Part shown: positions 22,927 to 29,123 of the stretch, piece by piece | Numbering within the stretch: the first letter of the stretch is position 1 | How the letters are laid out: each line of letters opens with the position of its first letter | Source: Candidatus Nomurabacteria bacterium | GTDB lineage: Bacteria > Patescibacteriota > Minisyncoccia > Phycocordibacterales > UBA9973 | Assembly: GCA_023267275.1 (NCBI GenBank) | Contig: JAHFNO010000007.1 | Location: 1-57,766, forward strand | Direction: 5' to 3' | Length of the DNA stretch: 57,766 nt | Program-made: the position numbers and the translations under genes | Notes under the pieces: model-generated | The model's input: only the letters and a program-made list of their open reading frames with translations | What the model was told of the DNA's origin: nothing | Databases searched by the model: none

Positions 22927-22999
22927 GGGCCGTTAGCTCATCTGGTAGAGCACCTCATTTGCAATGAGGGGGTGGCAGGTTCGAGTCCTGTACGGTCCA
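22927..22999 (+). tRNA. tRNA-Ala(TGC)
   Basis: A full cloverleaf is seen: acceptor GGGCCGT/ACGGTCC, anticodon stem CCTCA/TGAGG with loop TTTGCAA (anticodon TGC), T-arm with GGTTCGAGTCC and discriminator A. It is 73 nt long and CCA is not encoded. It is followed 116 bp later by a tyrosine recombinase gene. Confidence 0.96.
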
Positions 23000-23114
23000 C
23001 AAAACGTTGCTAAATAAAGGTATTTTAGGAAAATGGCTGTTTTGCTAGACCACCTCTTGCACTAAACAGGTCGTTGACTTCAAGGAAAATACATTGCGCG
23101 GTATATAATGCTCC

Positions 23115-24023
23115 ATGGACATCTCTATTCTGTGTGAGAACTTTTGTGATTATTGTGTTTCAATTCGCGGGCAATCTAAAGCAACAATACGAAGATACAG
23201 GTATGTCATTGGTTGTTTCTGTAAGTTCACTGAAGTTACAGAACTGAACCAAATTACCGATGAAAAGGTCAGAGGGTTATTTTACTACGGCAGAACTGAA
23301 CGAAAATGGTCAGTGAACACTTTCATTGTGTACCACGTATCCTTGCTGGTATTCTTTCGCTGGTGTGTGAAGCAGGGGTACATGGAAAAGAATCCCATTG
23401 TTGATATAGAAGTACCGAAGCTTGAAAAGAAGCTCCCAGTACGGCTGACAAAGCAGTCTGCTCTTCGGCTTCTTGAGGTTGTATATAACTATCCGTATAA
23501 TAACAAGTTCTTGCGATCTCGGAACCACGCCATATTCGCAACTTTTATTTTTGCTGGCCTTCGTAAGCAGGAACTTCTGAATCTAAAGTTTGCTGATGTG
23601 GATATTGAAAATCTGACACTCTTTGTTCGGCAAGGCAAAGGAAACAAGGATCGTATTGTTCCTATTAGCTACACCCTGGCGCAGAGCTTAAAAAGGTATA
23701 CTGATGAAAGAAAGCGGCTTAACAAGACCTGCCCTGAGTTCTTTGCTTCTTTGACTCTTAATCGGGGATACTCAAACGATGGTTTAAAAAGGTTGGTAGC
23801 GCAAATGAGTGAAGCATCGGGAATTACATTCAGTGTTCATAAACTAAGACACACATTTGCAACACTCATGCTTGAGGGTGGTTGCGACATATACAGCCTT
23901 TCAAGAATGATGGGGCACAGCGACATAAAGACAACTACAATTTATCTTTCAGCAAGTGTACAGCATTTAAGAGGGCAGATAACGAAGCATCCATTAAATG
24001 ACATGCTTATTCAAAATGGATAA
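23115..24023 (+). CDS. tyrosine recombinase (Xer/integrase family)
   Basis: The 302-residue protein has an N-terminal SAM-like core-binding domain (about 1-95) and a C-terminal catalytic domain with all active-site residues: Arg in FAGLRKQELLNL (about 150), Lys in GKGNKDRIVP (about 175), HxxR in VHKLRHTFATLM (about 245), His in MMGHSDIKTT (about 270) and Tyr in TIYLSAS (about 278). The size and HKLRHT/GHSDI motifs match XerC/XerD, but the position just after tRNA-Ala and at the edge of an AT-rich region suggests an integrative-element integrase. TATAAT five bases before the ATG predicts a leaderless mRNA. No second att copy of the tRNA end was found. Confidence 0.9.
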   Translation: MDISILCENFCDYCVSIRGQSKATIRRYRYVIGCFCKFTEVTELNQITDEKVRGLFYYGRTERKWSVNTFIVYHVSLLVFFRWCVKQGYMEKNPIVDIEVPKLEKKLPVRLTKQSALRLLEVVYNYPYNNKFLRSRNHAIFATFIFAGLRKQELLNLKFADVDIENLTLFVRQGKGNKDRIVPISYTLAQSLKRYTDERKRLNKTCPEFFASLTLNRGYSNDGLKRLVAQMSEASGITFSVHKLRHTFATLMLEGGCDIYSLSRMMGHSDIKTTTIYLSASVQHLRGQITKHPLNDMLIQNG

Positions 24024-24067
24024 ACTGGGCAATAGATCAATACTGCCGGTGATTATTATAATCAAGA

Positions 24068-24319
24068 CTATTTCCTCAATTCCAAGATTTTGGAATTATA
24101 TGCAAACAACCAGCTGCTCAGTTTTTTGTGCAATTTCGGATACATGCCTTTTAAATTAACATGCTCAGATGTACCAAGCACAATGCAGAGCATGACGTGC
24201 TCTCCTAAGGTTGGCAGTGTCTTATCCTTCTTAATATCAGCAAACAGCCTATCTACTCCTTTCAGCTCCTTCTTGAGATTATATCCCTTGACAGATTTTC
24301 TTTTCTTTGTGGTAGTCAT
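24068..24319 (-). CDS. small basic orphan protein
   Basis: This 83-residue protein is Lys-rich at the N-terminus (MTTTKKRKSVKGYNLKKELKG) and has a hydrophobic middle (LGEHVMLCIVLGTSEHVNLK). No family is recognised. The ATG at 24319 is supported by a strong promoter whose -10 lies 7 bases upstream; the in-frame GTG at 24337 lies upstream of the predicted +1. It converges with the recombinase gene and is divergent from the XRE regulator, an arrangement common at the control end of mobile elements. Confidence 0.6.
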   Translation of the reverse strand: MTTTKKRKSVKGYNLKKELKGVDRLFADIKKDKTLPTLGEHVMLCIVLGTSEHVNLKGMYPKLHKKLSSWLFAYNSKILELRK

Positions 24320-24326
24320 ATTTTCC

Positions 24327-24354
24327 ACTCTACTCACCGGATATTTTTTGTCAA
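24327..24354 (-). promoter_or_regulatory. promoter TTGACA-N16-TAGAGT, leaderless
   Basis: On the minus strand -35 TTGACA is at 24354-24349 and TAGAGT at 24332-24327; the predicted +1 coincides with ATG 24319. Confidence 0.78.
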
Positions 24355-24414
24355 GCGAATGGAAAAATGTTCAGTTATCCCCATAAATATCCATAAGTGG
24401 GTGTTTTTCCTATC

Positions 24415-24444
24415 CTGACAACAGTCTGCTCTGATTGGTATCGT
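24415..24444 (+). promoter_or_regulatory. promoter CTGACA-N18-TATCGT with TGG extension
   Basis: The -35 is at 24415-24420 and the extended -10 TTGGTATCGT ends at 24444; the +1 coincides with ATG 24451. It is divergent from the 24327-24354 promoter. Confidence 0.65.
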
Positions 24445-24450
24445 ATATGT

Positions 24451-24747
24451 ATGGCTTTTGTTCATGAGTCAATTGGATATCGGTTAAAGAAACACCGTAC
24501 TTGCATGGGATATTCTCTGCGTGAAGCGGCAGAACTTGCAGGTGTAAGTGCCACAAGGCTTTCACAATGGGAGCGCAATATCAGAATGCCAAGTATTCAG
24601 AACCTTGTGAAGCTTGCTGTTCTTTACCGGGTTATGGTAGATGAACTTTGTTTTGATTTACGAAGGGAATCAGCAAGAACTCTAGGTAAACGATTTAAAA
24701 AAATAAATGAAGATTATTCAAGGATAATCAAGGACAGCCCTACATAG
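24451..24747 (+). CDS. XRE-family HTH transcriptional regulator
   Basis: The 98-residue protein is essentially one Cro/C1-type HTH domain: IGYRLKKHRTCMGYSLREAA (about 7-26), recognition-helix region GVSATRLSQWERNIRMPS (about 31-48), then VKLAVLYRVMVDELCFDL (about 53-70). A short charged tail follows. Such stand-alone XRE proteins commonly repress their own promoter and a divergent one. The divergent promoters for this gene and the 24068-24319 gene lie within 100 bp, so mutual control is plausible. The ATG at 24451 fits the promoter. Confidence 0.85.
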   Translation: MAFVHESIGYRLKKHRTCMGYSLREAAELAGVSATRLSQWERNIRMPSIQNLVKLAVLYRVMVDELCFDLRRESARTLGKRFKKINEDYSRIIKDSPT

Positions 24748-24871
24748 ATAAAATGTTTCCTTTTTTGTTCACGTTATTTGATCGTGTTTCCGTTTGTGAA
24801 AACAGGCTTCTTTCCCATGCTTTCTTCTGTATTTAATCCTCATTGTATCGTTCGATATTCCGTTCATCGAT

Positions 24872-25630
24872 TTATTTATTAGAAATAAATAACGATATCA
24901 ACAGTGCGGCAACTGCGACAATTGATTTTTTATTTCGCTTAATTATATTGATGAATAGATAGAATAGATTACTTCGATTATTATTTTTCTTATTCTTTTT
25001 TTCATCGGGTTTTTCATAGATATCTTCCACTAACACTATAGGATTAGGCATGTTAATCGGTTGTGCTGCAGCTTGATTTTCCAATATTGTCTGGAATTTA
25101 TTATCTGGGACAGAATCTTTGTCCAATAATTTAGTGTCTTGCTTAATGAAAATTGCAGTGTCCGAATTGTCCGGGGGTATAATTTTAGCTTTTTCGTGGT
25201 CTGCTAACTGTTGAATGGCATATGCAGGCAATATAACTTCATATTTAACTAGGTTTTTATCTTTTTTGATTGCACTTTCATCATAATCGAATTGCAAGAG
25301 TTCATCAATAAGCGTTTTATTCTTCTTGCATACATGGCAGATGAAGTCTAAAAGTTGGAAAGTTGCACCATCAGCTGATCTACCTATTGCTCGGGAAATT
25401 GCCTTATGATGGAGGGTAATGCCGATACTAGTACATTCTTCGTATAAGTCTGGATTATTCCTTTTGAACTCACCTTCAAATATTTCTTCCAAATATTTTG
25501 AAATATACAAATAACTATCACCTCCTTTAGTAGCCTCAGCATTTACTCTCAATTGAGAATTAAAATGCACCAAGAGTTTAGTGGGCATTTTTACCTTTTT
25601 CTCAAAGAAAAGAGAATGTCTCTGTTCCAT
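24872..25630 (-). CDS. tail-anchored protein, unknown function
   Basis: The 252-residue product has a soluble N-terminal part of about 200 residues (a helical core with YLYISKYLEEIFEGEFKRN and LLDFICHVCKKNKTLIDELL). A Lys/Asn-rich linker (EKKNKKNNNRSN) follows, then a single C-terminal membrane helix (KSIVAVAALLISLFI) ending ISNK, a tail anchor. I do not recognise the family. It lies in the AT-rich accessory region beyond the recombinase. It could be a surface or signalling protein of a mobile element. Met15 (MPTKLL) is an alternative start. Confidence 0.65.
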   Translation of the reverse strand: MEQRHSLFFEKKVKMPTKLLVHFNSQLRVNAEATKGGDSYLYISKYLEEIFEGEFKRNNPDLYEECTSIGITLHHKAISRAIGRSADGATFQLLDFICHVCKKNKTLIDELLQFDYDESAIKKDKNLVKYEVILPAYAIQQLADHEKAKIIPPDNSDTAIFIKQDTKLLDKDSVPDNKFQTILENQAAAQPINMPNPIVLVEDIYEKPDEKKNKKNNNRSNLFYLFINIIKRNKKSIVAVAALLISLFISNK

Positions 25631-25711
25631 CTTATATCAATTTTCCAGTGTCCGAAATGTCTTAAATAAGTGGCTAAATTATTGATATTCTCAAAGTAAT
25701 CAAATTGAAAT

Positions 25712-25807
25712 AATAAAAACCCGCCAAAAGACGGGTCCATCTCCAAAAGGTTTCAGCACCCTATGAAGATGTGGAAGTTCAGGTTAAAAAGGAACCGAAA
25801 CTACTTA
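25712..25807 (-). ncRNA. candidate small RNA with own promoter and terminator
   Basis: A minus-strand promoter (25814-25841) and a terminator (ACCCGTC-TTTT-GGCGGGT then TTTTTATTA, about 25736-25712) define a transcript of about 95 nt. It has no usable reading frame. Its 5' segment GTTTCGG can pair with CTGAAAC further on, and the terminator forms a 3' hairpin. I recognise no known RNA family. It lies just upstream of the tail-anchored protein gene on the same strand. Confidence 0.5.
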
Positions 25808-25813
25808 TGTAAG

Positions 25814-25841
25814 ATTATACACATGTATTGCTTTTAGGCAA
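25814..25841 (-). promoter_or_regulatory. promoter TTGCCT-N16-TATAAT
   Basis: On the minus strand -35 TTGCCT is at 25841-25836 and a perfect TATAAT preceded by TGTG is at 25819-25814. It drives the candidate small RNA. Confidence 0.68.
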
Positions 25842-25951
25842 GTATTGATCTTTTGTATTGACTAGGTTCCATAAAAATAGCAAATATGGGCCAGTCAAAT
25901 TTTTCATTGCTTCTTTCTTTACACGGCGAATACAACAATATCTTGGGGTTG

Positions 25952-26152
25952 CTAATTCAACGAGTAGAATTGTACGTAGCAGTCCATTTGGTTGTGATAT
26001 TTTCCCACATTTATTTCCTCCCAGGAATATTTTCTTTTCCAGACATCAATTACTATTCGAATTATTTCCTTGTGGTTAAAAGAAGAAATCCACAGTCTGC
26101 CATCATTCTTTCTAATAACAAAGGACCGCCGATAAAATACTCTATAAGTCAA
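25952..26152 (-). pseudogene. short open frame, possible gene fragment
   Basis: A 66-codon minus-strand frame has protein-like composition (RKNDGRLWISSFNHKEIIRI; WKRKYSWEEINVGKYHNQ). It starts only at TTG, has no promoter or Shine-Dalgarno, and stops within a decayed region. I cannot name a family. It may be the middle of a broken gene or chance. Confidence 0.3.
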
Positions 26153-26229
26153 AAAGCTCTAATGGGACAGCAGTGACATCAACTAATAAATTCAACCAAA
26201 GTTGTATTGTAGACCATATCTATAAGTAG

Positions 26230-26373
26230 ATATTTTCCCTACCTATATTCACTCAGGATGATTTTGTCAACTTGCCACAATATTCAATGTATTTAAAGCT
26301 AATGATTGATGGGGCTAATTCAAAAGCTTTCAGCGCAAAAAGTATAAAATCAAATAACATGACCTTGACTTAA
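26230..26373 (+). pseudogene. decayed 3' fragment of a third TraG/VirD4-like ATPase
   Basis: The frame reads FTQDDFVNLPQYSMYLKLMI then DGANSKAFSAKSIKS and stops at 26373. The ATPase at 34842 has FMIQDLVNLPNYQIYLKLMV then DGITSRPFSAKTL at its motor-domain end, and the one at 32520 has a similar stretch (VKDLINLGIGEFYIKTII). The frame is closed upstream by TAG at about 26227 and no start is seen, so this is a relic of a third copy. Confidence 0.75.
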
Positions 26374-26429
26374 TTCGTTAATTGTTTTAGTATTAACCCG
26401 AAAGTAGCTCTTTTACAATTTCGATCTAT

Positions 26430-26790
26430 ATTAATAGACTACTTAATTTTCTATCCCATCAACAAAATTTTAGGTTTCTATATTCATTAGGCATGTCAAC
26501 ATGAAAATCTGAATGCAACTGGTTTTTCATGTATGCAGTCTTTTATTCCTAAAAAATATGCGAGTATATTTGATAAAGACTTATTGAGTCCTGTTTTCAC
26601 CATAAGTAGCTACCTACCTCATAGGTAGCTTAAAGATCAATTATTAAATGTAAAATCAAGAATTAATACAAATCAATGATTGAGAATAGCAATCGTAGTG
26701 TAAAACATAAAATACAATTTGACATTGAATCAATGAGAAATCTGCGGTATTAATAAGAAAATAGAATGGGAAATTAAGTAGTCTATTAAT
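26430..26790. repeat. 361-bp segment bounded by perfect 20-bp inverted repeats
   Basis: ATTAATAGACTACTTAATTT (26430-26449) is repeated exactly in reverse complement at 26771-26790, with weaker similarity continuing on both sides. The interior is AT-rich and non-coding, with one hairpin AGCTACC...GGTAGCT (near 26608-26631). This fits a MITE-like non-autonomous element or the ends of a deleted one. No target duplication was identified. Confidence 0.6.
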
Positions 26791-26811
26791 TAATCTAAAA
26801 AACCACTACTT

Positions 26812-27093
26812 ATGTGCGAAGATCGCGATATTATTATTGAAATGTTCATTAAATGGATTGAGATGGATAAGCCCTGTAATGTTTATCTTAATACTACTGG
26901 AGGAAAATTAACAATGAAACAGGTTTTAGAGCAAATGGAAAAAGGAATTGGGTTTGGGAAAAAATTAAAATTTCAAATTTCATTAAAATGTTTGAACCAC
27001 AGTAACCATTTCTCAGATTTACCGGAACAAACAAAGGAATCACTTGTTATTATTTTTATCAGGGAAACGATAAATAAAATAAAAGCTTCTTAA
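26812..27093 (+). CDS. small orphan protein, unknown function
   Basis: The 93-residue soluble protein is helical, Lys-rich and AT-rich in codon use (MFIKWIEMDKPCNVYLNTTG; MKQVLEQMEKGIGFGKKLKF). No family is recognised. It starts 22 bp beyond the inverted-repeat segment and ends at its own terminator, so it may be a cargo gene. It is the first intact frame after the decayed stretch 25640-26800. Confidence 0.58.
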   Translation: MCEDRDIIIEMFIKWIEMDKPCNVYLNTTGGKLTMKQVLEQMEKGIGFGKKLKFQISLKCLNHSNHFSDLPEQTKESLVIIFIRETINKIKAS

Positions 27094-27114
27094 TTTTCAA
27101 CTTATAATCATCTG

Positions 27115-27152
27115 AAAAACACCTCCTTTATATTTCAAGGTGGTGTTTTTTC
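27115..27152 (+). terminator. terminator of the 26812 gene
   Basis: AAAAACACC and TGGTGTTTTTT pair with an inner CTCC/AAGG-type stem; a T-run follows. Confidence 0.78.
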
Positions 27153-27173
27153 TTAGTAAAATAAATATCACAA

Positions 27174-27770
27174 ATGAACAGTGCTGATAATAGATTAAAT
27201 AAAAAACAGTATAATATACTTGATCTTGCAGCTGGTGACATTTCATTTTTAAGAAGACTATTAAATTTTCACGAAGGTTCAAAATGTTCGGATACTAATT
27301 GTACAAAATTCGGAAGAGAATTTGCTGAAAATGTAAAATATGTAGCAATAGATTATAAATTCTCCCCAGAAATAATAAAAGCCCACAAAAAATTCGTTTC
27401 TAAATACCCTAAGTGCATTAAATATATTCCTCATAAATTTAATCTTGTTTGCGAGGCAGATTTATTATCTCTTAAAGAAAAATACAAAAATGCAAAATTT
27501 GATTTAATCATTTTAAACAATGCTCTTCATGAAATATCTCTAAATAAGTGGCCAACAATACTACTTACAGTATACGATCTTTTAAAAGTGGATGGTCACT
27601 TTGCCTTAATTGATCTTACAAATCCGATGGCCTTAGTAGATATTGAGCAATCCTATACAAGATTTAAAAAGAAGTGTTCCTTTTGGGATGCTGATGCAAT
27701 TTATTGTATTAACTCGGCTGCCGGAAAATTAATTAGCCATATTGGGCTAAAATCGGATTGCATTCATTAA
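27174..27770 (+). CDS. SAM-dependent methyltransferase, probably truncated by frameshift
   Basis: The 198-residue frame carries a Rossmann methyltransferase core: motif I ILDLAAGDISFL (about 15-26), an acidic motif II region VAIDYKF (about 57-63), motif IV FDLIILNNALHEI (about 108-120) and motif VI DGHFALIDL (about 137-145). The substrate is unknown. The frame stops at 27770, while an overlapping frame from about 27758 continues for 83 codons with similar composition, so the original protein was probably about 275 residues. The AT-rich codon usage marks it as part of the accessory region. The first ATG is at 27174 and no Shine-Dalgarno is obvious. Confidence 0.65.
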   Translation: MNSADNRLNKKQYNILDLAAGDISFLRRLLNFHEGSKCSDTNCTKFGREFAENVKYVAIDYKFSPEIIKAHKKFVSKYPKCIKYIPHKFNLVCEADLLSLKEKYKNAKFDLIILNNALHEISLNKWPTILLTVYDLLKVDGHFALIDLTNPMALVDIEQSYTRFKKKCSFWDADAIYCINSAAGKLISHIGLKSDCIH

Positions 27771-28009
27771 ATTTGTCACTTTTGGTGAAGGAAAAATGTT
27801 TCATTGAAACCTTTAAGGTTGATGATGATTTTAAAATTTTTCATCGGGCATCACCGAGTGAGAATTTTTCAGGGAAGGGAATAAGTCCAATACAAGTAAT
27901 CGCCCAGTACATTTCAAACGATGGCATCAGGCTAGACACCAATTATGGTAACTTGCCTTATGTTCTTGTAATAGAAAAAATAAAGGCACTTATTAAAGAG
28001 GGTAAATAG
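27758..28009 (+). pseudogene. C-terminal part of the methyltransferase in a shifted frame
   Basis: This frame continues SLLVKEKCFIETFKVDDDFK and ends DTNYGNLPYVLVIEKIKALI, a typical C-terminal strand/helix of a methyltransferase. It begins only at a TTG inside the preceding frame. The likely shift point is around 27757-27771. Confidence 0.5.
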
Positions 28010-28020
28010 TATGTTAATAC

Positions 28021-28051
28021 AAGAGCTGGCTTATAATGCCAGCTCTTTTAT
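28021..28051 (+). terminator. terminator closing the accessory region
   Basis: AAGAGCTGGC-TTATAAT-GCCAGCTCTT then TTATATTT. Confidence 0.88.
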
Positions 28052-28087
28052 ATTTCTCCTCCACTTGAAAATGTGTATACTATTCAA

Positions 28088-29005
28088 ATGCATATCCTCA
28101 ACGCTATTCTTATTATTCTCGGACTCGCCGTCTTTGAAATTGTTTCTTCTATCGACAATGCCGTTATCAATGCCGAAATTCTCGATACGATGAGTCCACG
28201 CGGACGTCGTTGGTTTATGCTCTGGGGATTCCTTTTTGCAGTGTTTGCGGTGCGCGGTCTTTTGCCTTGGCTCATTGTTTGGGCGACAAATCCTGCGCTC
28301 GGCCCCGTTGGTGCATTCACCGCAACATTTTCAAACGATCCAGCAATCGCACAATCGATTGCACAATCTGCACCACTCCTCCTTGCTGGCGGTGGAATAT
28401 TTCTCGTATTTCTTTTTTTGCATTGGCTCTTTCTCGAACCGAAGGCGCTTGGTCTTCGTCACGAAAAATTCTTTTTGAAGCAAGGCGTTTGGTTTTATGG
28501 AGTATCGGCAGTCCTTCTTTCTGTCGTTGTCTGGTATGGACTTAAAACAAATCCGATTATGGCATTTGGCGCCGTCATTGGCTCAACCGCATTTTTCATT
28601 ATGCACGGTTTCAAAGAGAACGCAGAACGCGCCGAAGAAAAATTGAAAAAAGGTGATAGTGGACGTTCTGATCTTTCAAAAATTTTGTATCTCGAAATTA
28701 TCGATGCCTCATTTTCAATTGATGGTATTCTCGGCGCGTTCGCGTTTACACTCTCTGTTCCATATATTCTTATTGGAAATGGTATCGGCGCGTTTGTTTT
28801 ACGTGAGCTCACTGTCAAAAATATTGAAAATATCAAGAAATATAAATTTCTCAAAAACGGAGCAATGTACGCAATAGGCGCACTTTCCATCATTATGTTG
28901 CTCGGGGCTTTTGGTCACGAAGTACCCGAATGGGTTTCTCCAGCCGTAATGCTCGCCATAGTTGGGTATTTCTTTATAAAGTCTCGAAAAATAGTAAGTG
29001 CTTAA
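28088..29005 (+). CDS. DUF475/TerC-superfamily integral membrane protein
   Basis: The 305-residue protein has about eight membrane helices and two conserved acidic motifs in helices: FEIVSSIDNAVINAEIL (about 15-31) and LEIIDASFSIDGILGAFAF (about 205-223). This is the layout of DUF475, a relative of TerC. TerC-like proteins are implicated in metal-ion export (Mn2+) and secreted-protein metallation; for DUF475 the substrate is not established. ATG 28088 was chosen because TATACT (28076-28081) puts the +1 on this codon; an upstream in-frame GTG at 28073 overlaps the -10 box. Its stop codon lies in a palindrome. Confidence 0.83.
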   Translation: MHILNAILIILGLAVFEIVSSIDNAVINAEILDTMSPRGRRWFMLWGFLFAVFAVRGLLPWLIVWATNPALGPVGAFTATFSNDPAIAQSIAQSAPLLLAGGGIFLVFLFLHWLFLEPKALGLRHEKFFLKQGVWFYGVSAVLLSVVVWYGLKTNPIMAFGAVIGSTAFFIMHGFKENAERAEEKLKKGDSGRSDLSKILYLEIIDASFSIDGILGAFAFTLSVPYILIGNGIGAFVLRELTVKNIENIKKYKFLKNGAMYAIGALSIIMLLGAFGHEVPEWVSPAVMLAIVGYFFIKSRKIVSA

Positions 29006-29037
29006 CAATTCACGTCAGCTGACGTAGATTGTTAAGC
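29000..29037. repeat. palindrome with ACGTCAGCTGACGT core
   Basis: GCTTAACAAT and ATTGTTAAGC pair outside, and ACGTCAGCTGACGT is a perfect inner palindrome, with only TC/AG unpaired between. A second copy of the core lies at 30938. It overlaps the stop codon of the preceding gene. Confidence 0.85.
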
Positions 29038-29047
29038 AAAAGAGCAA

Positions 29048-29091
29048 AAATATATAGCACCTACGACGGCCGTCGTTCGTGCTATATATTT
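29048..29091. repeat. palindrome with ACGACGGCCGTCGT core
   Basis: AAATATATAGCAC and GTGCTATATATTT pair around CT + ACGACGGCCGTCGT + TC, the same outer-stem, two-base bulge, inner-palindrome design as its neighbour. Confidence 0.85.
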
Positions 29092-29123
29092 CTAAAACCC
29101 CCTTTTTCTGGTAGAGTAGTGTG

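Noticed and set aside
22822..23013. Open frame ending AHLVEHLICNEGVAGSSPVRST.
   Set aside because: This is the well-known spurious translation of a tRNA gene (here tRNA-Ala).
25858..26176. Two overlapping plus-strand frames of 73 and 96 codons.
   Set aside because: Composition is not protein-like, no promoter or Shine-Dalgarno is seen, and the minus-strand small-RNA promoter overlaps the first. The region looks decayed.
26585..26593. GAGTCCTGT, matching nine bases of the tRNA-Ala 3' region, as a possible attachment-site copy.
   Set aside because: Nine bases without the flanking acceptor sequence is within chance for an AT-rich 5-kb region.
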